64,000 nucleotides of DNA from Cellvibrionaceae bacterium (GTDB taxonomy: Bacteria; Pseudomonadota; Gammaproteobacteria; Pseudomonadales; Cellvibrionaceae). The notes under the pieces are model-generated. The model was not told the DNA's origin. It saw nothing but the letters and a program-made list of their open reading frames with translations, and did no database searches. The position numbers and the translations under genes were made by a program. The stretch lies in the NCBI GenBank assembly GCA_021151825.1, contig JAGKWQ010000005.1:1-64000 (forward strand), in the 5' to 3' direction. Below, piece after piece: positions 36,057 through 43,779 of this stretch; positions within the stretch are counted from its first letter, which is position 1; every line of letters starts with the position of its first letter.

Positions 36057-36157
36057 TGTAGCCCGCATTGGCTCTAGCAAATACGGGGCAGAACTTCTCA
36101 CCTTTTAATATTTCAGCAATCGTAGCCCGTATGGAGTGCAACGAAATACGGGAATCA
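36057..36157. repeat. Pair of REP-like palindromic elements (GTAGCCCG type)
   Basis: The copy at about 36122-36153 reads GTAGCCCGTATGGAGTGCAA followed by CGAAATACGGG, with the imperfect palindrome CCCGTAT...ATACGGG. A second, degenerate copy at about 36058-36092 reads GTAGCCCGCATTGGCTC then TAGCAAATACGGGG. Such GTAGCCCG elements are widespread intergenic REP sequences in gammaproteobacteria. They lie between dapF and lysA; no other copy was seen in the window. Confidence 0.7.
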
Positions 36158-36199
36158 CTACTCGATCAATAACAGTGGCACCATTGTTCAGACTGTTTG

Positions 36200-37447
36200 T
36201 TATTCAGGCAACAGCGCCTCACCACGAATCATATCTTCAAACGTTTCGCGTGCACGCACCAAATGTATCTGGTCGCCATCTACCACAACCTCAGCCGCGC
36301 GACCGCGGGTGTTGTAGTTAGAGCTCATACTGAAACCGTAGGCACCGGTGGACATCATTGCCAACAAATCACCCGGCTCAATGACCAGTTCGCGCTCTTT
36401 ACCGAGGAAATCACCGGTCTCACAAATGGGGCCCACAAGATCCCACTTTTGCGCCTCACCGTCACGCGGTTTTACCGCGCGAATGTCCTGCCATGCCTGA
36501 TATAACGATGGACGAATATTGTCATTCATGGCCGCGTCAATCACGGCAAAATTTTTGTGCTCAGTCGGTTTTAAAAACATCACTTTAGTGAGCAGCACAC
36601 CGGAATTGGCAGAGATCGAACGGCCCGGTTCAAACATCAAGGCGAGTTTGCGATCGCCCAATTTGGCTTTGATCGCCGCCATATATTCTGCAACCGGCGG
36701 CGGTGTTTCATTGCGATAAGTCACCCCCAAACCACCGCCCAGATCGAGATGGGAAATATGAATACCTTTTCCAGCAAGTTCATCAACCAGAATCAATAAA
36801 CGGTCCAGCGCATCCAGGAATGGAGTGAGTTGTGTTAATTGCGAACCGATATGGCAATCCAAACCTTTAATTGCGAGGCTTGGCAATTCTGCAGCGCGCG
36901 CATACACCGCTGGTGCACGCTCGATGGCGATGCCGAATTTGTTTTCTTTCAAACCGGTAGAAATATAGGGATGAGTGTTTGCATCCACATCCGGGTTTAC
37001 GCGCAGAGAAATATTCGCCACTTTGCCTTTGATGGCAGCGACTTGAGCGAGCAACTCCAGTTCCGCTTCAGATTCCACGTTAAAACAGAAAATACCGACA
37101 TCGAGCGCACGCGCAATTTCTTCGGCCGTTTTGCCCACACCGGAAAATACGATACGCGATGGATTACCGCCAGCACGCAGGACTCGCTCCAATTCACCAC
37201 CGGAAACGATGTCGAATCCGGCACCGAGTTTGGCGAGCATATTTAAAATCGCCAGATTGGAATTGGCTTTGATCGCATAGCAAATCATGCCCGGATGCGA
37301 ACCCAGCGCCTGGGCGTAGGATAAATACTGCTGCGTAAATGCCGCGCGGCTGTATACATAGCAGGGAGTGCCGAAGCGTTCGGCAACAGCGCTCAGTGGA
37401 GTATCTTCAACGTAGAGTTCGCCATTGCGTGGGGTGAAATGCTGCAT
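36200..37447 (-). CDS. lysA: Diaminopimelate decarboxylase LysA
   Basis: A 415-residue PLP enzyme catalysing the last step of lysine synthesis. Fold-type III barrel with the PLP lysine in ICYAIKANSN (about residue 60), HIGSQLTQLTPF, the glycine-rich LGGGLGV and the substrate motif GPICETGDFLG. The C-terminal YGFSMSSNYNTRGRAAEV is typical. The ATG at 37447 (MQHFTPRNGELYVED) matches the family start better than the TTG at 37453. Downstream of lptM and upstream of dapF in the usual arrangement. Confidence 0.96.
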   Translation of the reverse strand: MQHFTPRNGELYVEDTPLSAVAERFGTPCYVYSRAAFTQQYLSYAQALGSHPGMICYAIKANSNLAILNMLAKLGAGFDIVSGGELERVLRAGGNPSRIVFSGVGKTAEEIARALDVGIFCFNVESEAELELLAQVAAIKGKVANISLRVNPDVDANTHPYISTGLKENKFGIAIERAPAVYARAAELPSLAIKGLDCHIGSQLTQLTPFLDALDRLLILVDELAGKGIHISHLDLGGGLGVTYRNETPPPVAEYMAAIKAKLGDRKLALMFEPGRSISANSGVLLTKVMFLKPTEHKNFAVIDAAMNDNIRPSLYQAWQDIRAVKPRDGEAQKWDLVGPICETGDFLGKERELVIEPGDLLAMMSTGAYGFSMSSNYNTRGRAAEVVVDGDQIHLVRARETFEDMIRGEALLPE

Positions 37448-37495
37448 AAACAATCTCGATCAACAATCAGATGGAAAAATCGGGTGAATGAAAAA

Positions 37496-37702
37496 TCAGG
37501 GCGCGCCTGCCGGTTTTGGGGCATTCTCCGGAGCAGGCGTATCGGCTGGCGCAGGCGCAGTAGCTGGCGCTTCAGATTTGCCGCCACTGCCTTGCTCAGG
37601 TTGCTCCGATGGTAAAAACAGTGGGCCTTTTTGGCCGCAGGCACTCAGCAGAACACAAGAAATACCAAGGCTGAGCAATAATAAAACTGCTGGGAGCTTC
37701 AT
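37496..37702 (-). CDS. lptM: LptM-type small lipoprotein (YifL family)
   Basis: A 68-residue lipoprotein. The signal peptide ends in the lipobox LSAC, followed by the invariant LptM motif CGQKGPLFLP. An unusually Ala/Pro/Glu-rich disordered tail follows. In E. coli LptM assists oxidative maturation of the LPS translocon LptD. Start ATG 37702; the upstream GTG at 37708 is less likely. Immediately upstream of lysA, as expected for the family. Confidence 0.9.
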   Translation of the reverse strand: MKLPAVLLLLSLGISCVLLSACGQKGPLFLPSEQPEQGSGGKSEAPATAPAPADTPAPENAPKPAGAP

Positions 37703-37854
37703 AAGCACAAATCCGATTACACCCCTGAAATTGCCACTATGGCAAGGCGGGGTCGGGTAAAAGACGGGGCAGTATAACCCCGCCCCCGCAGGGGAACAAC
37801 AAAACGGCGTCAGGGGGACAGGCAGGAAAGAGGGAAACGGGAATGGGGGGATAA

Positions 37855-39063
37855 TTAATGCTGCTCTAGCAAAGGCGCTAGCTCATTGGCGCTGACCAAA
37901 TCAGCATCGGCAATCAATACCAGCTTTTTTATCAGTTGTTTTAGTTGTTCAACATTGCCGGCCCAGGGAGCATTCTCAAGCAGGCACCAGGCACCTTCGG
38001 TTAAATCAAAACTATCGCCAAAGCCAAATTCACGGATAAAAAATTGCGCAAGATCACGGATATCTTCACGCCGCTCATTCAGCCCCGGCAACGTCAATTC
38101 CTGCGTGTGCTGCACCAGCCACTGCTGTTGTGCTGAACCCAATATACAATCAACGCGGCTCAGGCTCACAATTAATTTCAAACTGTAACTACCATCAAAT
38201 TCCGCCTGTGAAGCGCGCCGCCAGAATTCATACAGGTGCTGAAAATCATTAACCGTTAATGCATCCAGGTTGCGCAAAAACAGGGTGCCACCATTGGCAA
38301 AACTATGCAGTGATTGCAGGATGCTCGCGGCATTGCCCTGTTCCCATTCAGTGCAATCGGATTCAATAAACGGAGCCAACTCCGGCCTGCCCAAACAATG
38401 TAAGCTGCGCGCAGCTATGACTTTGCCAGCACCTTTATCAGCGCGCACCAGCACGGGCAAATTCCCTTTGGCCAGTAGATCCATCCTTTGATCCAGCTGG
38501 CGCAATGCTTTGCTGTTGCCAATCCAGTAACTTTGATCGCCATAGACATGAATAGCGCGATAACGTGTTTGATAACGGCCAATGGTGCGCACAATTTCAT
38601 CAGCAACCAACGCAAGGTCTTTAATCAATTGTTCACGCTTGATAGATGAACCCGGCCGCGACTGCGCCACCAGATATCCCAACCGCTGCACACTGCCCTG
38701 CGGCGGCTTAAAATCAATCGGCAAACTGTATGCTGCATCCGCCTTAAAGTTTGCGAAGGGTGCGCCGATAGAATCCTGCGCTGAAATAATAAACTCTTCT
38801 GCTTGCCCTATCGCCGCCACTTGCAGGTCCCGCTCGTCACTCACTAACAGTAAATGACGATAGCCTTGATGAGTCACGCAACGTAGCGTTACCGCCAAAT
38901 GAGCAAGATTTAAACGTTCGCTCGCCGCGCGCAGAATAATTTTGGCGAGGGTGATAAAACTTTTATTCACCGGCACCCACTTCGCCGTGGATGACTGATT
39001 GAATTTATGGATAGCCCGCGCGACTGGTTTGTGGGTGTTGGATGCTTTAAACAGGCCAATCAT
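37855..39063 (-). CDS. Degenerate sigma54-activator-like AAA+ protein lacking GAFTGA and DNA-binding domain
   Basis: A 402-residue protein. Residues about 30-170 look GAF-like (a sensor-type fold). Residues about 195-385 align with the AAA+ domain of bacterial enhancer-binding proteins: Walker A VLVRADKGAGKVIAARSLH, a Walker B position reading GGTLFLRNLDAL where the acidic DE pair is replaced, and LNERREDIRDLAQFF with the arginine-finger region. The segment that should hold GAFTGA, which contacts sigma54, is missing, and the protein ends without a helix-turn-helix. It cannot be a classical activator. Divergent from the FHA-kinase pair, so a shared signalling role is likely. Confidence 0.75.
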   Translation of the reverse strand: MIGLFKASNTHKPVARAIHKFNQSSTAKWVPVNKSFITLAKIILRAASERLNLAHLAVTLRCVTHQGYRHLLLVSDERDLQVAAIGQAEEFIISAQDSIGAPFANFKADAAYSLPIDFKPPQGSVQRLGYLVAQSRPGSSIKREQLIKDLALVADEIVRTIGRYQTRYRAIHVYGDQSYWIGNSKALRQLDQRMDLLAKGNLPVLVRADKGAGKVIAARSLHCLGRPELAPFIESDCTEWEQGNAASILQSLHSFANGGTLFLRNLDALTVNDFQHLYEFWRRASQAEFDGSYSLKLIVSLSRVDCILGSAQQQWLVQHTQELTLPGLNERREDIRDLAQFFIREFGFGDSFDLTEGAWCLLENAPWAGNVEQLKQLIKKLVLIADADLVSANELAPLLEQH

Positions 39064-39077
39064 AAGAACGATCTCAT

Positions 39078-39150
39078 GGTACTATTCAGGAAGTAATATC
39101 AGTAAGTAATATTCAGTAAGTACTATCAGCAGGTCAGTAGGCTTATTTCA
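39078..39150. repeat. Degenerate tandem direct repeats in the AAA+/FHA divergent region
   Basis: Successive units of about 13-14 bp: CTATTCAGGAAGTA, ATATCAGTAAGTA, ATATTCAGTAAGTA, then CTATCAGCAGGTCAGTA and a more diverged unit. They lie 15-90 bp upstream of the AAA+ gene within the 310-bp divergent intergenic region (39064-39373). The rest of that region shows no recognisable element to me. Confidence 0.6.
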
Positions 39151-39373
39151 GCAGGCTATTGTCGGGTTCATCCCACGTATCAAGATAATGGGAAATCGAC
39201 GACATCTTGTGGCAATCTATAGCTCGACCTGATAATTGCCTATTACACAGAATTACAACTAACCTGAAGAAATAAACAGAAAGCAGGCTTCCAGCGTTTC
39301 ACATTAAAGGATCATCATCGGAGCCAGGAATTACGCCCCATCACGCTGCGCCTTTAATTGCACGGAAACTTTT

Positions 39374-40345
39374 ATGGCCTATTTGCTGGATGTAGCTGCA
39401 GAGACCTATTTTCCGCTGGCCCCCCACCACACTTTTGGTCGGTTGGCGGCCAGTGTGAATACCCACATCGATAAACCCTACGTGTCCAAATTGCATGCAG
39501 CAATTGAATGGAATGGCCGTCAATGGCGAATTAAAAACCTCGGCCTCAACGGTACCTGGATTAATGGCATCAGCCTGGGCCAAGGCGACAGTCGCGATTT
39601 AATAACCGGGGATGAAATTCATTTTGCCGAGCAAAGCGATCCCGGTTTTAAAGTGATCGATATTGCCGCGCCTGCGGATATGCTCTGGCCACTGGACCAA
39701 AGCCCGCAAATTAACGCCCCCATTTATCTAAGCCGTTATCATTTATTGCCCGACATAAATTCACCCGAGCTGGCGCTGTATTTCAACGAAGATTCGCAAC
39801 AATGGTTTCGCGAACCCTTGCACCAGCAACAGGAAGAACCTATCGAATTAAACGATGGCGATCTGGTGCAATTCGGCAACACCCATTGGCAATTTGTACG
39901 CGCACAAATTTATGGCCCGACCGAAGCCAAGGCCTCGCGCCATATCAATGATTACGAATTTATTTTCAACATGAGCCTGGATGAAGAAACTACCCAGCTC
40001 GAATTGCATCACCAGCAAACATTGGATCTTGCGGTGCGCACCCATCACTATTTATTACTGCAACTCGCACGCCACCGCGCGGAAGATGCAACGCGCGGAC
40101 TGGACAGCAAAAGCCAGGGCTGGGTCTATGCCGATCAACTCGCCGCCGAATTGGGTCTGGATTCTACCCATATGAACATCCAGATTTTCCGTGCGCGCAA
40201 ACAACTGGCGGACACCTTGCCCGACGCACTGGGCCAACAATGTTTGCTGGAGCGGCGCGGCGGAAAAATTCGTTTTGGTTGCGAGAAATTTAAAATTTAC
40301 AAAGGCGATAAACTCACACTCGCCTCATCCTGCAAGTCCTGTTAA
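39374..40345 (+). CDS. FHA-domain protein with C-terminal winged-helix-like region
   Basis: A 323-residue soluble protein. The N-terminal forkhead-associated domain (about 15-95) has the phosphothreonine-binding landmarks TFGR, YVSKLHAAIEW and LGLNGTWINGI. Residues about 100-185 may be a second, diverged beta-rich unit. The C-terminal part (about 215-305) is helical with ARKQLADTLPDAL and LLERRGGKIRFG, resembling a winged helix of the OmpR/SARP C-terminal type. It probably binds the phosphorylated kinase encoded 19 bp downstream. Weak ribosome binding site (GGAA). Confidence 0.82.
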   Translation: MAYLLDVAAETYFPLAPHHTFGRLAASVNTHIDKPYVSKLHAAIEWNGRQWRIKNLGLNGTWINGISLGQGDSRDLITGDEIHFAEQSDPGFKVIDIAAPADMLWPLDQSPQINAPIYLSRYHLLPDINSPELALYFNEDSQQWFREPLHQQQEEPIELNDGDLVQFGNTHWQFVRAQIYGPTEAKASRHINDYEFIFNMSLDEETTQLELHHQQTLDLAVRTHHYLLLQLARHRAEDATRGLDSKSQGWVYADQLAAELGLDSTHMNIQIFRARKQLADTLPDALGQQCLLERRGGKIRFGCEKFKIYKGDKLTLASSCKSC

Positions 40346-40364
40346 CTGTGTTGCGCGTTAATAG

Positions 40365-43031
40365 ATGAATAATTCTCCACCCACTTCCGCCAACAATAAT
40401 GCCCCGGTTCAACTGGGGCATTATCAATTGCGCGACTGCATTGGTCGCGGTGGCATGGGCTTGGTGTATCGCGCGCGCGACACACGACTGGAGCGCGATG
40501 TTGCCATTAAGTGTTTGCGCACGGAATTATTTGAAGCGCACTACATAGAGCGCTTCAAGCGCGAAGCATTATTGCTCGCCAAATTAAATCACCCGAATAT
40601 CGTCCAGATTTACGATTTTATTGAAGCGCCGGAACAAGTCGCGCTGGTGATGGAATTGGTCGATGGTCAAAACCTGCAAAGCTATTTGCGCGAGCATATT
40701 GCACCCATCGCGCAACGCCTGCAGTGGCTCGTACAAATCAGCGAAGGCCTCGCCGTTGCGCACGACGCAGGAATTATTCACCGCGATTTAAAAACTGAAA
40801 ACATTCTGATCAATAAACGCGGCCAGGCAAAAATTACTGACCTCGGCATTGCCAAATCGCAAGACTTTAATGCAACACTTACTGATCACGTTGCCGGCAG
40901 TTATTGCTCCATGTCACCCGAGCAGGCGATGGGTGAAGCAATTACGTTTAAAAGTGATTTATTTTCGTTGGGAATTCTTGCCTATCAGTTATTGTGCGGC
41001 GCACATCCGTTTGGCGATACCAACAACAAGCTGCAAACCATGCAGAGGATCATCACCCATCCGCCCACATCGCCCCAACAACACAACCCGGATTTGCCTG
41101 CCGAATTTATCGACCTGCTCGGCCAACTCTTATCCAAAGATCCAGACAAACGCCCGGACAATACTCATTGGGTAGCCACGCAGTTTTCCAAACTCAAAGA
41201 ACTGAATTGGAAAGAAGATTTACCTAACGACGATACACAAGCGATCCCGCTATCTGCTAACACCAAAGCGTCACGCACACAAGATCACCCGACCTTCGAC
41301 ACACGCTTTGTCGCCGTAGCGGCAACACCTAAAATATCACTATGGCAAAAACTCAAACACTACATTACTGCAAATAAAATTGTCGTCAGCTCAGCTGCCG
41401 CAAGTTTTTTAATTCTTGCTGGAGTTGTTATATGGCAATTACAACCAAAACCACCAAAGTATGTGGCAGTAATTCCACCGAAGTTGACGGCGGAGGGGAT
41501 GCAGGAGTCGCAGCAGGAATTGGTGAAAGAGGCGGTTTATGATGCAATCCAGCAAAGCATTGTCCAACTTGACAACTATTATCTAATTCCAAGCAGTGAA
41601 ATCATCAGCATCAATGCTGATGAAAAGACTTTGCTACAAGCGACTGCGGCAGACGAAGTAATCAGTAGTGATATCTTCTGTAAGATTGAGTCTTGCTCAA
41701 TAACCCTATCTAGATCAGATAAGGAAAATTCTCAAAGACTGAAAATAAAGAACACTAAAAGATTGGATGTACTAACGGATAATTATTTATCACTATCGGG
41801 AACAGTTCAAACACAAATTAACGATTTTTATGCTGCAACCAATCTAAACGATTTCAAATCTATAGATGAAAAAGATTATTTTCTATTTCTCAACCTAAAT
41901 GCAAAATATAGAAAAGAAGGGGCAACGGCAAGCCTGATAAACTCTTTAGATAAATTGCACAAAAAAACCAAACTATTGCCGGCAGTACAAACTTTATATA
42001 AAGAAGTTGCTTTGGATTTATATCAGCAAACCAAAAATTCTGAATACTTAACAAGACTGGAAAATATTTTAGACCTGCGGCCGACAAAAAACCCGACAGT
42101 TTCTGATTTGTATAATAGAAGCAGGTTACAAATTGACAAAGGTGATTTTAATGAAGCAGAACATACCATTGAACAATTAAAACTTATCAATGCGAGCAGT
42201 GCCGTTTTATATGAGCTGCTAGGCCATACAATGATGGCACGAAACAACTATTCCGCTGCTGTTGACAATTATCAACGATCCGTTCAATCAAAAAAAACTG
42301 CTGATAACCTTTTTAATATTGCCAACGCTTACTGGTATCAAGGAGATACCAGTAAGGCAAAAAATTACATTAATCAATCTCTTGAATTGGCGCCGAGCTT
42401 TCACAAGTCGCTTTCAGCCTTGGGCCTAATTGAGTTAATTGATGGAAATATTGAGCAAGCAAGCATCGCTTTTAAAAATGCACTTATACAAAAACCAGAT
42501 GACATTGCAAATTTAAGCAATCTAGGGTTATGCCACTTACTTAATAAAGAATATCAGCTGGCAGAGCCCATTTTTGAAAAAGTGGCAAAACTAGCACCCA
42601 ACGTCTCCACTGTGAAACTAAATTTAGCAGACACAAAAAATCTGGCGGGAAATGTAGCGGATGCCAATATTTTATACAGAGAAATTGCGAATACGCACAA
42701 TACACCAGGAGATGAAGCCTTACGAAACAAGGCTCAAGCATACGCACATTTGGGAGATATCAAAGACTCATTAGTCAATCTTCAAGAATTAGAAAAGAGA
42801 GACCCGCAAAATCAGGAAACAATCTACACTGCAGCACTGGTCCATACGCTGGCAAACAATAATTCTTCTGCAGTATTAAATATAGAAAATGCAATGAAAG
42901 GAGGCATGCATAGAATATGGTTTAGTTTTTCATGGTTCGATAAGCTATGCAGTGACAACAACTTCATTAATCTGATGAGAGAGCACGGAGAGCCAAATAG
43001 ATGCGCCCTCCAACAAACACATCAGAACTAG
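40365..43031 (+). CDS. Membrane Ser/Thr protein kinase with C-terminal TPR repeats
   Basis: An 888-residue Hanks-type kinase. Kinase domain about 18-280: glycine loop IGRGGMGLVYRAR, VAIK lysine, catalytic loop IIHRDLKTEN, and DLG in place of DFG (ITDLGIAKS). One membrane helix lies at about 341-362 (VVSSAAASFLILAGVVIWQL). The extracytoplasmic part has a CadC-like section (about 367-510, starting YVAVIPP) and several TPR units (about 575-870). Base use shifts: the first third is near 50% GC, while the section after about 41450 is visibly AT-rich. The TAG stop overlaps the convergent gene's stop inside CTAG. Confidence 0.92.
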   Translation: MNNSPPTSANNNAPVQLGHYQLRDCIGRGGMGLVYRARDTRLERDVAIKCLRTELFEAHYIERFKREALLLAKLNHPNIVQIYDFIEAPEQVALVMELVDGQNLQSYLREHIAPIAQRLQWLVQISEGLAVAHDAGIIHRDLKTENILINKRGQAKITDLGIAKSQDFNATLTDHVAGSYCSMSPEQAMGEAITFKSDLFSLGILAYQLLCGAHPFGDTNNKLQTMQRIITHPPTSPQQHNPDLPAEFIDLLGQLLSKDPDKRPDNTHWVATQFSKLKELNWKEDLPNDDTQAIPLSANTKASRTQDHPTFDTRFVAVAATPKISLWQKLKHYITANKIVVSSAAASFLILAGVVIWQLQPKPPKYVAVIPPKLTAEGMQESQQELVKEAVYDAIQQSIVQLDNYYLIPSSEIISINADEKTLLQATAADEVISSDIFCKIESCSITLSRSDKENSQRLKIKNTKRLDVLTDNYLSLSGTVQTQINDFYAATNLNDFKSIDEKDYFLFLNLNAKYRKEGATASLINSLDKLHKKTKLLPAVQTLYKEVALDLYQQTKNSEYLTRLENILDLRPTKNPTVSDLYNRSRLQIDKGDFNEAEHTIEQLKLINASSAVLYELLGHTMMARNNYSAAVDNYQRSVQSKKTADNLFNIANAYWYQGDTSKAKNYINQSLELAPSFHKSLSALGLIELIDGNIEQASIAFKNALIQKPDDIANLSNLGLCHLLNKEYQLAEPIFEKVAKLAPNVSTVKLNLADTKNLAGNVADANILYREIANTHNTPGDEALRNKAQAYAHLGDIKDSLVNLQELEKRDPQNQETIYTAALVHTLANNNSSAVLNIENAMKGGMHRIWFSFSWFDKLCSDNNFINLMREHGEPNRCALQQTHQN

Positions 43032-43618
43032 CCGGCGGGACGGATAGGAATAATCCCCGGATCCTGCGACTCATAAATAGAAACAACACCGGTATCACTA
43101 TCAGTAAATGATGCAACAAAACCAAAAGGAATGTATTCCGCAGAGTCTTCCAGCACCTGTACGTAAGCAACCAATGTGAATCCGTTATCAATGATTTCTA
43201 CAATCACATCATTGTTTGGATCTTCATCACCATGATCAGTCGCAACACCCCCCAAGGCAAAACGCCAGGTTCCATGGGCGGTAGGGTTTTGCACCATAGT
43301 AATAACTAAAACAGCACGTTCAAGCTCTCTTTCTAACGGCGATGGATTGTCTGCAAATCCAACGGTTAACGTTTCAATATCCTGCGTTGAACCATCTTCA
43401 GTAAATATCCAATCACCGCGACCAGTATCAGTCGGCAATGCCGGCGTCAAATTAAAGTACTGGATAACCTGACCACCTCTGGGCACCAGGATGGTAACAT
43501 TTTCAGCAGTTAATTTTTTCTTACCTTTTTTCACCGGAGCCTTTGCAGTTGCTACTTTTTTCGCAGGTTTTTTTTCTGCGGTTTTCTTGTCACTGGTTTT
43601 CTTTTTTTCTGCTGCCAT
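43028..43618 (-). CDS. Orphan protein with Lys/Ala-rich N-terminal tail
   Basis: A 196-residue protein. Residues 1-36 are almost entirely Lys, Ala, Pro, Thr and Ser, like the tails of histone-H1-like bacterial proteins. Residues about 37-196 look beta-rich, with VTILVPRGGQVIQYFNL, GDWIFTEDGS and an ending SIYESQDPGIIPIRPAG. No signal peptide or cysteine. I do not recognise the family; a faint similarity in layout to small DP-EP/inclusion-body-like proteins is not strong enough to name it. Ends tail-to-tail with the kinase gene with overlapping stop codons, and lies 161 bp after the TonB receptor gene. Confidence 0.7.
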   Translation of the reverse strand: MAAEKKKTSDKKTAEKKPAKKVATAKAPVKKGKKKLTAENVTILVPRGGQVIQYFNLTPALPTDTGRGDWIFTEDGSTQDIETLTVGFADNPSPLERELERAVLVITMVQNPTAHGTWRFALGGVATDHGDEDPNNDVIVEIIDNGFTLVAYVQVLEDSAEYIPFGFVASFTDSDTGVVSIYESQDPGIIPIRPAG

Positions 43619-43666
43619 AACTAAATTCCTGTCATTAATATGTGTGTGGAATCCCTAAATAGCCAA

Positions 43667-43774
43667 GCATTAAAGAAAATTCTTTAATGCGGATCGCTCT
43701 CCTCCCAGACAGCGATCAACAAATTGATACAGGACAAGCATAGTTCAAGAATTCTTATCACACTGATAAGAATT
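43667..43774. repeat. Three perfect inverted repeats between the TonB receptor and the orphan gene
   Basis: 43750-43774: AATTCTTATCA / TGATAAGAATT, 11 bp, 3-nt loop, only 6 bp after the receptor stop. 43692-43717: GATCGCT / AGCGATC, 7 bp, 12-nt loop. 43667-43690: GCATTAAAGAA / TTCTTTAATGC, 11 bp, 2-nt spacer. None is followed by a proper T run, so they are better read as RNA-stabilising or protein-binding sites than as ordinary terminators. Confidence 0.65.
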
Positions 43775-43779
43775 AACTA

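Noticed and set aside
37855..43031. Type VI secretion regulatory cluster
   Set aside because: Kinase, FHA and AAA+ proteins recall PpkA/Fha modules, but no tss, hcp, vgrG or clpV gene is present in the window.
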